Source: Glebionis coronaria | Lineage: Eukaryota; Streptophyta; Magnoliopsida; Asterales; Asteraceae | DNA: 64,000 nt | Reading direction: 5' to 3' | Assembly: GCA_025667525.1 (NCBI GenBank) | Contig: CM046879.1 | Location: forward strand, 389,259,039-389,323,038 | Shown: positions 1 to 12,540 of the stretch, one piece after another | How the letters are laid out: each line of letters starts with the position of its first letter | How positions within the stretch are numbered: position 1 is the stretch's first letter | Position numbers and translations under genes: made by a program | Notes under the pieces: model-generated | The model's database searches: none | What the model saw: the letters and a program-made list of their open reading frames with translations, nothing else | Told to the model about the DNA's origin: nothing

Positions 1-385
1 GAAACATTTAAGACAAAATAAAATATAAGAGATACAACTTAGGAATAATGGGAGGATAAGTACGTGATTAGGGCATATGAGTAGTGTTAGCATTACTAAC
101 TTATAATGACAATGATCTCGTTGCACGCTTAGCATGGAATTGAAGTGAAAATAGAGGACGATGAAATTATTTCTAACGAAGCATTCACGTGTTCTTGTTC
201 TATGAACCTAAACGTCCCATTTTGCGATGAAAATCATACATTATGTTTATAACACAAGTAGTAGTAATAGTAGTAGTGTAGCTAGTTTATCTTTCAATAA
301 AGTGAATAAAACTGAATTTTGGAGATGCTATGATACTTTATTCTAGCATTGCGTGAGGGCACGGCAATGGTTTAGTATGGGGGAG
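1..385 (+). other. 3' internal end of an upstream Tat-like element (B)
   Basis: No gene here. Bases 1-95 closely match 12446-12540, which lie in the 3' non-coding part of the next B unit, so this is probably the tail of another copy of the same family. It ends in a purine run (tagtatgggggag, about 373-385) that resembles a polypurine tract just before an LTR. The unit's coding part lies outside the window. Confidence 0.5.
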
Positions 386-1633
386 TCATGAGACTGCTTT
401 TATACATAGTCTCAGCGTCCAAATCGGGCTTAAAATGCATTAAATATCATCAAAATACCCAAATATATGCTTGTGTTTGTTGCTTGTGTATTTTAGGTAC
501 GGATATGAGAAAATGACAAAAGATCACAAGAATCACGCAAAAACGAACACGGGAAACGAAGCCGCACAATGAACCAAGCCTTAATGAAGAATTTTCCAAA
601 GAAAACCCTTGAAGATTTAAAGAATCATGAAGATTGGTCCTCCAAGTTTGAAGAATTGACACTTTATACCCTTGTATCTTTATAATTACAAGTTTGGTCC
701 CTAAAGTTTGTCAAAATAACAAAAAGGACCCTTAACTTTGAAGAATTGGCAAATTTAGTCCCTCAACAAAACTAAATTGTCAATAATGGTCCTCCAAGAA
801 GTCAACAAAACAAGTCAAAGTCCTTGAAGTTTGAAGACATTACAAGAATGGCCCTTAAAGAATACAATTTATGCATAAAAAGCCATCTAAACAAGTTTTG
901 AAAAATCTTGGTGCCAAAAGTGACAAGTGCTTAAAAGTTTATTACAAAAACAAGGGAAAATCAGTTAAAGCTTGGAATGGAAACATTATAAGAATGGAGG
1001 GACTGTTTTTGCCACAAACAAAACCCATATCCACCATAAACCCAACCATACCCGTTTTTACCCACCCATTTTACCCATTTCACCCGACCAAGCCCAAAAC
1101 CCAAGCCCAAGTCAAACATCCAGTCAACCCTCACCTCACTAACTAACTTTTTAAACCTCGTTTTATATTAATTTAAAAAGGTGGGAAACAAGTACTGTGC
1201 ATCTCCCTCCCCTAATCCCTCTTAATCCGGTTCTATAAACCCTAATCCGTTTTAACACTAATCAAAGGGGTTTGCCCCACAACTTTCCAGATCCTCAATT
1301 TACCCTCTCCCCATCCAAACCCACACCCCAAAAAGGTCACCATATATCCCATGTGCTCTCCCCAGCTGTGCCCTGCCCCACAACTCAACATGAAGACAAG
1401 CCTTGACAGCAATCCAACGTCCCTAAGGAATTTCGTTCTCCCTAAGCTCAAATGGATGGCCAAGATCAGCTATCATCCAACTGGCATCCTCACATGATTC
1501 CTGATAACTCACGGATTGAAGATTTGACCAAGGACCAAGATTTTAAAAAGAGAATATCCCATGGAATATTACAAGGGCTTATTGGGAAGTTCAGCATTAG
1601 GGTTATTAATTTCTAGAACCATCATTGTAAGCC

Positions 1634-1640
1634 TATATAA
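1634..1640 (+). promoter_or_regulatory. TATA-like box of the B1 LTR
   Basis: The sequence tatataa lies in the context gcctatataaggcactagg. The second LTR-like block has the matching ctatataaagacattagg at 12701-12718. Recurrence at the equivalent place in two diverged copies supports a promoter of the element. Confidence 0.5.
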
Positions 1641-3025
1641 GGCACTAGGGTTTTGGCTTAGTTTTTTTCTTCTTGTCTTAGTTTTTTTTTTAAATTATCT
1701 TGTAATATCTTTAATGATATATGAAAGTTTTGGTTTGAAAAATATACTGAGTACCATTTATTTTCTTTAAATTTCCGTTTTAAGTTATCAAATGTGAGTG
1801 TGTTCAAGGTTCATTTTGCAAGATTGCTTTTTAGTTCATGATAAGTTGTTTTGGGAAATTTGTTTTCATTTTAGCTGGTTGGTGAAAATCTTTTGGGTTG
1901 AATTCATGTTCAATGATTAGTCAAGTTGCAGATGTTTTATTATAAAAAAAAGAAGAAAAAAAAGAAAAAAAAATATATAAAGTCAAAAAATCAGTTATTG
2001 TATTATTTTGTTTGCTCCTTCTATCTTAGCAGGATTCATCATAGCTCACTTGTTGCCCAAGGTCCTGCATAGACCCGGGTCTATTGGAGGTGACATCAGT
2101 CACTGAGGGACTTGGAAGTAAGTCCATCAAGGTAGAACCATTCTTACCTTTTTAACTTTCAGTTTTTTTTGTGCTTATGTGATTTGCTTGAAAAATCTAC
2201 TTAAGTGTGTTAAGTTGGTTGGATTTGAGTCATTTTGATGTTATGAGCATGTTAGGGTAGCTCTAGATTAGATTGAGTGTGTTTTGATTTAAGTTGTTTT
2301 GAAAAAATTGCATAATCAGATATAAGGGTGTGTTTGGTTTTGCATGTTAGTTAAGAACTTTGAAAGATTGTGAGTTTTAAAACATGTTAGATACACTACT
2401 TTGGTGATATATAGGTAGAGTGTAGCTTTGTTATCTGTTTTGTAGAAGTTTGGAACTCAATTGCATGCTAAAAAGTGAAAACTTAGCTAAATTCGAATCT
2501 GCCATATCTTTCTGCTTTTTGGTGTAAATTTTGAGCTTGATAATTGATAAGTTGTTAGAAATAGGGTTGATTTAGGGTTTGACATCATTTGCTTGTTACT
2601 TGATTGCTAATTGTGCAAAATATAAGCCATTGAAACTCATTTGTGTGCAAGTAATCAAGAAAAACACCCCCAGACCTAGCATTAGCATCTCAGCAACCAT
2701 GATTAGGCTTGTTTGCTTATTTGGCTGTTATTGCTTGCTTGTTTTGTGCATTCTTTGACTCCCTATACTCCAAAGAGTATAGGGGTGCCTGATTGTCCAC
2801 CAAGAACAACACCAAGATCACAAACCAAGTCCTCTTGGTCTATTCTTCACAAGTGAATATTTCACACTTGTTCATCAGAAACTTTGCCTCAACTGGGCAC
2901 GTTTTTGCTCATATCTTGTTTAATCTTGATTGTTTTGAAATTGTTTTTGTGTTTTAGTGATTAAAGAAGTTGCTGGATTTGGTTTTTAAAAGTAAAAAAA
3001 AAAAAAAAATTTTGCAAAAAGCATA

Positions 3026-3100
3026 CCCCGCCTGGACTCGAACACGGGACCCTTCGTTGGGGGAGTATACGTGTTTACCAGTGATCTAGATAGCTTTTTA
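3026..3100 (-). other. tRNA-like sequence inside the B1 LTR
   Basis: On the minus strand a box-B-like stretch (gttcgagtcc) follows a box-A-like stretch (tagatcactgg) about 45 bases earlier, and is followed by a T run (ttttt) that could end Pol III transcription. The 5' acceptor arm does not pair with the 3' arm and the T stem has mismatches. I read it as a degenerate or captured tRNA-like fragment, not a functional tRNA. Confidence 0.3.
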
Positions 3101-4303
3101 CGTTAGAGTTCCATTTCATTAGTAATTTAAACACTTTTTCAATTTAGCTTATTTAATTAAGCCGTAGCTTATTTGATCTTTTTAACCTTATTTATTAAGC
3201 TTATTTGCTAGTTTTCAATTTTCCTAGGACTTAATTAAGTTTTCAGTCTTTTCTGTTTAAAAAGTGTATTTTTCTCTTTATTAAATTATTTATTAGGATT
3301 ATTTTTAGATTAAATTTTAGAAAGTAATTTAAAAATAGTAAAAAGTGTTTTAAAAATCCAGAAAAATAGTTTCTAGGTTTTAATTTATATTTTTGAGGTT
3401 TACATTCAAAAAAGTTTTCAAAAACTTTAATTTTTAATTTTATTTGATTTTAGTTTTTTTATTAAAATTTAAAAATTAATATAAAATTAATTAAGAGGTT
3501 TTAGGAACTTTAATTTTCATTTTTCTCTTAGTTAGAATATTTAGGATTTTTGAGAATTTTTTAGAATTTAGTTTTAAACTTTTTATTTTTTTTGATTATT
3601 TTAATATTATTTAATTAGAAAAAATTGAAAGTTTTATTTTTTCTTTTTTTTTTCATTTTTCCTAGGTTATAGACATTAAATTAGGAACTTTGTAACCTTC
3701 CAATTAAGTTTTAGGTTTTTTATTTATTTTCTAGAATTAATTTAAGATTTAATAGATTTTAATAGTTTTTAGGGGTTTAAAAATAGTTTAATTTGGTTTT
3801 AAAATTTTTAAAAATAGTTTTTAGCTTAATTAGGTCATTTTTGAGGTTTACAAACTATAAAATCTTGTTTAGGGCTTTTTAATATTTAATTGTGATTTTT
3901 AGGGCTATAATTAGCATTCAAAAGTCATTATTAAATTAATTAAAAGGCTTTAGCAAGTTTGGATTTTTTGTAAACTCTTAGAATTTTATTGTGGATTTTT
4001 AGTAATTTTTAGGAATTTTGAGGTTAAAATTTTAATTTTTGTGTTTTTTTGCGTTTCTACGTCTTAACTTTCTAGTAGTGTTTTTGTCAATTTTTTATTT
4101 TTTTCGTCTTCGTCATTTTGTTCTTATCTTTTCTTCTTGTTAATAATCAAAAACATTAATCAATCATTCATTACACAACGCACTAGCCTCCTCGAGAGAA
4201 CGATCCCTATTAAGGGTCATAAGTGTTTACGTTTTCCTAAACGTACGCTTAATACTTACCACTATTTTACCTCCTTTTCCTAAAGGTGTGTAAAAACTCT
4301 ACA

Positions 4304-7300
4304 TCAGGCTTCTACTTTCTTCTTCACTTGACTACTAGATGGAATCAAGATCCTATCATTCTTCTTGTTTCTTTTAAGCTTAGATCTTTGAGCCTTAGTA
4401 GTGGTGCTTACTCCTGTAGAAGGCAATACGGGAATATTAGAAGCTGGTTTTGATTCCGCCTTATCTTTAGTGACCAAAGTTTGAGATGGTTTAGTCCTAG
4501 GGCCCTTATTAAATGGTGTGACGGGTATAATGTTCCTTTTGATTGCACTAGAGGACGATGTTGAGACAGTGGCTGCGTTATCCACAACATTCTTACCTTT
4601 TAGAGTACGAAGTGTTTCCTTTAACTCAGCCAAGACCAGATTCTTATCACAAACTTGTTCCCTCAAATCAGATATTTCCACGGACTTTCGATTCAATTTT
4701 TCAATCAATGATTGATTATGTGCAGTGGTATTAGCACATGCGGGCTTTACTGAATCGAAGAGTCGTGTATTTTTCTGTTTTTAGTTATCAACTTTGGACA
4801 AAATCTTGGAAACTCGATTATCTAGATCAAGTTTAAAATTCTCAGCGGCCTCAAGTACGTTCACACAGTTAAGCTCCTTAGATTTCTCTATGTCTATCGG
4901 CAAAGATTAAGCAACTTGGTCACTTGGCTGACGCTGTTTTGATTGTAAATTCAATCGAAAATTCTTTTCAAAGTTTGCGTCATCGATATTAACACCTTCG
5001 AATGACGTTTCAAAGATTTCTTGAATAAATTGTTGCTTGCATTCAAGCGAAATACAATGTGTTTGAATCTCATCAAAACGTTTTTAAAGCGAAGAATATG
5101 AATCTTGAAGCTTTAAAAATTCAGCGTCAGATTCGTGACAAGTACTATCTACCACATTATCCATAGATTCAACATTATGCACAATAGAATCATTATCAAC
5201 ACTTTTATTCACACAGACGGAAACTATATCATGAGACATCACTTGCTTCAAAAGCTGATCATTTTGGCGTGAAACCCGTTCTATTTCAAGTAAACTGTTT
5301 TCATAAGAATCATCCATTTCATTGAAAACACGTCTAACTTCTTCTATTTCCAAAAGCAAATCTTGATCAAGAGTACTAAGACAAGCTTTAACATTCTTTA
5401 CAAACGGAACATTTTCGTCTCGAAACGCAGCTCTTCAAATTCCAATCACCTTCCGTTATGGCCGAAGCCGTCGTACGTTCCAAAATGACCTTGTCAAAAT
5501 CGGCTAAGTGTTGGTGTACCACATTTAAGTTAACGGACGCCTTACTTACCGGTGGAATTAACTTCGTTAAATCCGTTTTGACAAGTGTAGGAGACATACT
5601 AGGAGGGTTTTCATTTGACAAACTTTGGGGCACAAGAACTGTCAATTCAGCTAATTCCTTTTGTAAGCGAATGCGGGTCTTTGTAGACAACTGATCTTTG
5701 TTATGCTGATCATAATCAATGGTATGGAATTTTGAAAGCATTTTAGAATGAGTTTCATCCGCAAGTGACTGTGTCTCCTCAGAACTACGAACAAAAGTTG
5801 CTTCTTTCGATTTGCCAATTAGGGTCATATCATAAAGACACGGAATATATTCTTGAGCTTGTTTTGCATAACCGGGATTAGGTGGTAAAACTTGAAGACG
5901 CTTAAGTTCGAGTTCTTTAAACGATTTAGTTAAAAGATGAACCTTTTCTATGGAAGCGTATTGTTTTAAAAGCTGGTGTTCCTTGAATTTAAGAAGTTTG
6001 GTAGCATTAATTTCTGATTCAACCTTTTTAGACTCGAGAGTTTCGAAATCCATTTTAAGTTTCTGAAAATCATTGACAATCGACTCTTTTGCTTTTAATT
6101 CATTCGAAATATTAGCTTTTAATGATTCTATTTCTTTCAAGTGTTCAATCTTTTCAAAACGAAATTGGTCAAATTCAGAACATGTTATTTTCTCTGCTTG
6201 AGGGACCATTTCAAAAGTTTTGACCTTTTCTTTATGCAACGCAAGCTCAGCAGTTAGGTTGGAATTGGTATCTACAGATTGTCTGAGGGCCATATGCATT
6301 TGATCAATAATATGTTTAGTTACCATGACCAAATCATGTTGAGCATAAGATTGCATACCCGTCGTAGCATTTGGTTGAGGTTCACTCAAATGTGTAGGAT
6401 TGGGTACCACATCATTTGAGTTACTAGTTCCCGAATGCTGTTCGAGGTTGTCATTTTCATGCCCAACTTGATGTTGGTTATCATCATTACCAAGATTGGT
6501 TGTGGTGGGTACCTCACTGACGACATCAGAACCGTAGTGAGAGAGATTAGCAACGAGAGAAGCTTGGGCCGAGTGAATGTCATCACAATCCGAATCATAT
6601 GCGTCAAGATCATCTGCTTGATAAGCTGCATTAGAAGTGGAAACGACTGCAATGCCTTCAGTATCTGCTGCCCCTGGGTCTGCAAGAAATGCTAACTCCT
6701 CTGAATCAAAAATCTTCCCCTTAGACTGAGCATCAACCAAATACATCTTCTCACGAAACCATGCCTCATCCCTTCTCCTTTTCGGCTGAGTGCATTGCCT
6801 AGCCATATGACCTTGTCCTCGGCAATTGTAGCAAGTCACAACCTTTTGAGGACCAATGAGGCTTCCATTTCCATTAGCTTGAGAAGTCACAGCTTGAGCA
6901 TTCACAGTCCTTGTAGGAGGTCCATATGAATTTTGCCTTCCCTGAATAGGTTGCACAGTTACTTGACCATCTTGAACAGTAGCTTGTTGTCGAGGATTTG
7001 AAGAGGTGCGGAGCTGATTGTTTGTTGGTGGAAATCCTCTAGTTGCAACAAGTTTCGACAAGTAGGCAGTGAGATGGTTTAGTACATCAGCTGGCGTATC
7101 ATTTGGAGTAAAGACTGGTGCTTGGATTGGTGGAAGTTCATTAGAGTAGAAAGCTTGTGATGGTTGTGCTTCTATTGGAAAATATCCTTGCTGAGGAGTA
7201 TAGCCCATTGGAGAAGTGTTGGCTTGTGATGGTGATGTCTGATATGGTGTTTGATGTGGAAAAGATTGTTGATGAACACTTTGTTGATATGCTTGTTGTG

Positions 7301-8127
7301 GCATCATCGGTGGTTGATAAGATGGTTGATGTGGTTGTTGATAGGTGTGTGGTGGTGGCTGCTGCAAGTATGATGGTTGTTGATAAGTATAAGCCATGTT
7401 TTGTTGAGAAGCATACATGGCAAGTGGATCATGAACTTGAGGTTTAGACAACCGAGCCTCAATCACATGGCATTCGTGTTGTTGAAGAAAAGCTTGAAGT
7501 TGATCCACATTGGTGTTATGCAAGTCCTTAGCCAATTTAACATCCGTCACGTATTTTTTCCATTCTGAAGGAAGAGTGTTCAAATACTTGGTGTTCAATT
7601 GAAAGGTAGGAATTTCCATTCCATAGATATTTAGCTCATTCAACAATAGGGTAAATCTCATATAGTAGTCATCGAGAGTCTCCCCTGGCACATAGGCAAA
7701 CTTATTAAAAGTATCATAAAGCTTACACTCTCGTTCTTCTTTAGTTAACGAGGTGCCTTGCATTAGAACCCGAATTATATCCCATAACTCTTTGGAAACT
7801 TTATGTTTGCTGACGAGTTTGTAGACATCTGGAGGAAGGGCATTGGAGAATGATGTTTGAAGCATACTTATCACATTTGTCTTGAATCTTCATATCTCCA
7901 GATAATTCACCCGTTGTGCGAGGACGAGTAGTTGTTCCTTCCGTCACTGTACCGTAATCTAATGGTCCATTGAGCACCGATGCCCAAATAAGATGTCCAT
8001 TCTCCTTGCTCAACATATAAAGTTCCATTCGGGAAGTCCAATCCTCGTACATAGACTTCTCCAACATTGGTGGACGATTAATCGTACCCGAGAGGATGGA
8101 CTTATCCGTAAGAGATGTGTACTCCAT
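4304..8127 (-). pseudogene. Decayed copia gag with long coiled-coil extension
   Basis: The reading starts at the ATG at 8127 (MEYTSLTDKS). It moves frame near 7840, continues as an 828-codon frame from 7874 to 5388, then is picked up at 5359-5084 and 4708-4304 after further frameshifts and stops. The N-terminal half has the copia gag (UBN2-type) pattern, including a KLYD-NKFAYVPGETLDDYYMRF-like stretch. A glutamine/proline-rich region follows, then a CCHC zinc knuckle (CYNCRGQGHMARQC, about 6800-6840). After it comes an acidic DLDAYDSDCDD segment and a long charged, coiled-coil-like tail. This layout matches copia polyproteins I know from Asteraceae. The frame is cut off before protease. At least three lesions make it non-functional. 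Confidence 0.85.
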
Positions 8128-8317
8128 TTCGATAAGTTAAGATTTGCAAACAATGATCGAACAATGAGAGAAAGTAAATGTGCTTGTTGTCGTGTGTTGA
8201 AGTGGAGAAACTATGTTAAAATACCCTAAAATTGTCTTCTTGAGAAACCAAAAATTCCACTACAAAATTACTCACGTTTTTCGAAAATCTTGAAAAATCT
8301 TGAAAAATTCCAAAGAT

Positions 8318-8781
8318 TTCGCAATGCGAAGATTCCTCAATAAGGTTCAATGATTCGCAATCCCTTTGTGGATTTGATTCAAATTCGCAAACCTAAAATT
8401 GATAGATTTCGCAATCACTCAAAACATAGGAATTCGCAATACCCAATTGAAAGAATTCGCAATACACAGATAATTCCGCAATGCTTGAAGATTTCACAAT
8501 AAGGAGATAATTTTGAAATTCTTTTGCATTCAAATCCGCAATCAATCCAACAATTTGCAATGGCACAAAATCCGCAACCCTTGAATGATTTCGAAATTCA
8601 CTAAAATTCGCAATCACCAAGATTTCGCAACTTAGCACAATTCCGCAATGGTAATTCCGCAATTAAGTGACAAACTCGCAATCCTCAAGATTGAAGATTT
8701 CGCAATCACCAAAACGCAAGATTCCGCAACTTTCAAATAATCTAAGATTTCGCAATATGAAAGAATGCAAGATTTCTCAAT
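8318..8781 (-). repeat. Array of ATTYCGCAAT-like motifs in the leader of F
   Basis: About 20 copies of ttcgcaat, ttccgcaat or one-base variants occur in under 0.5 kb, all in the same direction. Starts include 8318, 8354, 8384, 8408, 8433, 8456, 8474, 8607, 8624, 8641, 8655, 8699, 8722 and 8749. In the element's sense the motif reads ATTGCGAAAT or ATTGCGGAAT. Spacing varies from about 14 to 36 bases and the bases between copies are not repeated, so this is not a simple tandem repeat. It lies between the primer site and the gag start. Confidence 0.8.
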
Positions 8782-9074
8782 GTAACAAATAATTGCGAAA
8801 TTATACCAGATATTCCGAAAATTGCGAAGAACAAGGGATACGAATTGTACTATAAGAAATACGAATTTTGGTGCCAAAAATGAATCCAAACACTCAAAAA
8901 TTTTGCGTTTTTGAGCGATCCAAGTAACCCAAATCACTAACACGTATATGTAGATGATATTGGTGAAGATCGAACCACAAAAAAAACACCAAAAAAATTT
9001 TTGACGTGGGATTTATGGATCAAAAACACACGAATTTTATGAACACAAACACATAAACAATACACTCATCCCAT

Positions 9075-9088
9075 GGCTCTTGATACCA
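9075..9088 (-). promoter_or_regulatory. Primer-binding site of F
   Basis: The minus strand reads TGGTATCAAGAGCC, the copia-type site complementary to the initiator tRNA-Met 3' end, two bases inside the LTR. Confidence 0.85.
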
Positions 9089-9090
9089 TT

Positions 9091-9411
9091 TGATGATATG
9101 TAAATCTTGCTTATGTTTTAGAGAGAGAAAGAGATAGAGAGATGGTGGATTTCACACAATTCTAGATAGAGAAAGAAATGTTTTTAATGTGTAAAAATGA
9201 AGAACCACACACCCTCTCCATCTAAGGAGAGGGTTTATATACCCAAGCCCTTGACATGGGCTTGGGCTTACATTTGGGCCGGCCTACACATGTTGTAGGA
9301 TAGGCTTTGGTTTGTTTGTTAAATAAAGATAAGTAACTAAACTACGAGCTATTAAATGGACTATCGTTGGAGTGACCGATCCTTCTTAATACGTAAAACG
9401 TATTTCCAACA
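9091..9411 (-). repeat. 5' LTR of copia element F
   Basis: The 321-bp LTR reads TGTTGGAAATACG at its start and ends CATATCATCA on the minus strand, directly beside the primer site. A TATA-like tatataaacc lies near 9230-9242 on the minus strand. No second copy exists in the window. Confidence 0.85.
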
Positions 9412-9413
9412 CC

Positions 9414-10019
9414 ACCCTTACCTTACCCTTCAAGACGAAACAAGGAAAAGGCACAAGAACGTAAAAATTATCAATTTGAACTTTTTATGAAAATGTTTCG
9501 TGACTTGCATTTTAATATAAGTTTTGCCGACGCCTTGGTCATGATGCCTCGATTTGCCGCAAACTTCAAAAGTATGTTGAATAACAAAGAGAAATTGCAA
9601 AAGTCGTCTAGTTGTTCATCGGTTTTTCTTAGTCGCATACCTCAAAAGGTCGGTGATCCCGGTAATTTTTAATCCCATGTGCAATACAAGATATGGAGGA
9701 ATGCTACGCCTTGGCCGATCTTGGTGCTAGTATAAATTTGATGCCTCTTGAGATTTTTAAGTCGCTCAATGTTCCTAATCTCACTCCTTCAAGAATGTCA
9801 ATCGAGATGGCCGATCATTCTACGATTCTAGCTTGTAGAGTAGCCGAGGACGTCTTCGTGAAAGTTGGAAAGTTTTGCTATCCCGTGGACTTTATCGTTG
9901 TTGACATTCCCATCGATCCTAAAGTTCCTCTAATTTCAGGTCGATCATTTTTGGATACCTCGAGAGCACTTATCGATGTGCATGCTAGGAAAATCACTCT
10001 ACGTTCCAATGAGGAATAG
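9414..10019 (+). pseudogene. Tat-like gag C-terminus and aspartic protease remnant (B1)
   Basis: The frame entering at 9414 begins with the LPYPSR-type motif and continues to FADALVMMPRFAANFKSMLNNK, the usual C-terminal gag signature of Athila/Tat gypsy elements. It stops at 9670-9672. The adjacent frame (9693-10019) holds the protease: ALADLGASINLMPL with the D-x-G-A active-site pattern, then DFIVVDIPIDPKVPLISGRSFL. The gag N-terminus is missing, lost with the primer site at the F deletion junction. The frameshift near 9670 breaks the polyprotein. Confidence 0.8.
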
Positions 10020-10058
10020 CTCGTCATAAATGCAACTCAAAACTCTACGCTTTCTCAT

Positions 10059-10799
10059 GTGTATTCTATCACGTCTTTGAACAATGTTAATCCCATCAAA
10101 AGCATTTGCAAAAGAATTTCAAAAAGACTGTTAGGAGTTGTTGATGAAAACGATTTTCCATCCCCTCCGTCGGTGGAGGTTAAGAGTGTTAAGCCTACGT
10201 CTCCAATCATGAATGATTCTTCGGATGATGAATATGTTGACTCTAATGGGGCGGTTTTCTTTGTTAACAAACGTTTTGAGAACTTACCACCACCAAAACC
10301 AAAACGGTTTTCAAATGTGAGAATTTTTAGTGTGACTAACATCGTTTTAGAAACACCAAATATTTTTGACATAATCAAGTCGGGTTTTCATAAGGAGTTT
10401 TCAAAAGATGAAAAAGGAAAAAAATTTGAATTGGATTTAAAAGATTTTTCTACAATGATAACTCCGTCATCACCTCGTGGTTTCAGTGCTACAAGCTCGT
10501 CTTCTCCTTTTGACGATGCTTTGTGTGGACTTAGTGTGGGGGAAGCCCCTTATGTTCCCTCCCCTTTCTCCACCGAGGACGAGATATTTGATCCCGAAAT
10601 TGCATATAAAGGGAAATCTCGATCTTCCACTGATGCAATAAATGGAAAATCTTTCTATTTGATTGGTGCGAGTCTACCTCGAGTAGCTCATGGTTTTTAT
10701 GACTTACCCATTGTCCCACCCTTCTATTTCTTCTCATCTATTTTCTTTAAACCCTTTGGGTTTGTGTTGGCACATGTTGAAGTGACGTTGATTTGTTAA
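10059..10799 (+). CDS. Unrecognised 246-aa frame after the B1 protease
   Basis: An open frame of 246 codons just downstream of the protease. It is rich in Ser, Pro and acidic residues (SSDDEYVDS) and lacks any RT, RNase H or integrase motif. A short segment (IFDPEI ... GASLPRVAHGFYDLP) matches the pattern of a segment in the second unit (FDPGIKVF ... GATLSPYHTFYY), so a coding tail was shared by both B units. In a normal gypsy element RT should begin about here. Function unknown; it may be the decayed end of a short, non-autonomous polyprotein. Confidence 0.4.
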   Translation: MYSITSLNNVNPIKSICKRISKRLLGVVDENDFPSPPSVEVKSVKPTSPIMNDSSDDEYVDSNGAVFFVNKRFENLPPPKPKRFSNVRIFSVTNIVLETPNIFDIIKSGFHKEFSKDEKGKKFELDLKDFSTMITPSSPRGFSATSSSSPFDDALCGLSVGEAPYVPSPFSTEDEIFDPEIAYKGKSRSSTDAINGKSFYLIGASLPRVAHGFYDLPIVPPFYFFSSIFFKPFGFVLAHVEVTLIC

Positions 10800-12540
10800 T
10801 CCAATGAAAACGAGAACGCCATCTTCGATCCTGGTATATTGCACCATCAAAGGACTTAGTCCTTAATACCGGTTGTTTTTTGGCCTTGTTTATCATGTAA
10901 GACCCACCAAAAATTGACCATACCATGATTATCCCTTAAATGACCATATTTATGGGGGATTCGAGTCGAGCTTTTGACTCGGTTATAAAAAACAAGGTGC
11001 CTCGTGGGGGAGTCCCATGCTTATCCTATGTACATATTATCGCTTTCTAATGTAGTAACGTGTGGGGATTTGTGCCCTTCCAACCTTTGCTGGATTGTAA
11101 TCCCTTATAAAAAATATAGCTCCATGAGCAAAAGCTCCTTTCATTCCGTGGTTGTTTGTGAATTGTGGATTTTAGATAATCATTATCTTCACGATTGGAG
11201 CCTCTCTTGTTCATTTTATGGGAGCACTCGATCGTTTGCTTTGAAGACTTTCTCAATATCCATGATATATCCTTTGATGTTCTAACCTTAGGTTTATAGC
11301 ACACTTCATAAACGGCTTTAAATTTAACGGGTACACCCTTTCCATGCTAGATTAAGCATTCGACTACATCTCTTGTATGGGGGTGTTTGTACCCTTAGAC
11401 TCGAAACATTAAGGACAATGTTTAACTTCAGTATGGGGGGTGAATAGATACTTGCCTTGCCAAACCTTCACGCTTTCCAAAGTTTATCTTTTTGTTTATC
11501 GTTTTGTTGCAAAATAAGGATAAAAATGGCCAAATTTTAAAAATTTTCTCATGTTTTATAAGTGTTTGATGACACGAATGTAGGTTTTCCGATGGCGAGA
11601 ATAAGAGTAATTTTTTACTCGACCGTGCGTGTTGAGCACTTAGCTTTGATTCCTTAACTTTATATTAAGGTTAAGTATCTTAAATGAGGACGAGAAATGA
11701 TAGAGTTAATTATAAGTTACTATGCTAAACGTAGAGTACTCGTATTCTTTGAAAAACTCATGTGTTCTTGTTATTTGCTTATTCTCCCTTCGCTTGTAAA
11801 TATTTTTTGCTTAATAAGTATTGGCTTAGCGGTTTAGTCTTTATTGTTGGTTTCCAGTATTTTCTAGTAGCTTCCATGTAATTAAATTGGGAAGACATTA
11901 AGGTATCGCTAGCTTCACGGTTTTGAAGTATTGGTAACCCGAATAATCGAAAGCTTCACCCAATAATAAGATTTCAAGTGCTCACCTAAATCAAGCAAAC
12001 AATTTGAAGCTCACAAGGCCGAAAAATCTATGCAAAATTGGAAGTGAATCAAGCCTTAATCTTTGAAGCTTTAAAGATCCAAAATTCGCTTTTAGCGTGA
12101 GGATATACGTCTTTGGCCACAATAAACACCTCATGGCGAGGTTAAATAAAAGGTAAGGCAAGACCGAAGTCATAATAAAAGCTTCATGGCGAAGTTGAAT
12201 AAAAGATGGCGGTAAACCTATGATAATAAGGCCCTTCCGTTAGGGGGCGTATAAAAGTCTTGGTAATAAGTCTCATGTTCTAAACCGTTATAAAACCGTG
12301 TTTATCGATCCTTCTTGTTGACTTAATTTTTTGACATCGTTGTCTATTAGGAGGGGTTATTAATTCGATGATCTTGGTTACACCGTTAGGACTCTATTTT
12401 TAGACCTAAATCTCTATCATCACATAAGTAAAAAATGTATCCTCGTGAAACATTCAAGACAAAATAAAATATAAGAGGTACAACCTAGGAAAATGGGAGG
12501 ATAAGTACGTGATTATGGCATATGAGTGGTGTTAAATTCA
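10800..12540 (+). other. 3' non-coding region of B1
   Basis: No credible gene. A segment near 11400-11440 (aaacattaaggacaatg, agtatgggggg) resembles the sequence that normally follows the pol stop in Tat/Athila elements. Short direct copies of a tcatggcga(g/a)gttaaataaaa motif lie near 12131 and 12186. The last 95 bases match the window start. Confidence 0.5.

Larger units (their letters stand above)
386..4302 (+). repeat. Long LTR-like block of Tat-like unit B1
   Basis: This is a 3.9-kb non-coding, AT-rich block between a polypurine-like run and gag-protease remains. A TATA-like site (tatataa, 1634-1640) sits where an LTR promoter would. The last 1.2 kb and the terminal segment (around 4150-4300: acacaacgcact, gaacgatcccta, cctaaa, acatca) align with 14780-15566 of the second unit, and both copies end in acatca before gag-like sequence. 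Both ends are inferred; the left edge may be off by tens of bases. The small ORFs inside show no family resemblance. Confidence 0.55.
4303..9411 (-). mobile_element. Truncated Ty1/copia element F
   Basis: Read on the minus strand, it has an LTR (9411-9091), a tRNA-Met-type primer site (9088-9075), a leader of almost 1 kb, and a long decayed gag. The element stops abruptly at 4303, where it abuts the terminal bases of the B1 LTR. Protease, integrase, RT and the 3' LTR are missing, so its 3' half was deleted together with the start of B1's internal region. On the right it joins B1 gag sequence; the bases after the LTR are ccacc, but without a second LTR the target duplication cannot be confirmed. 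Confidence 0.85.
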
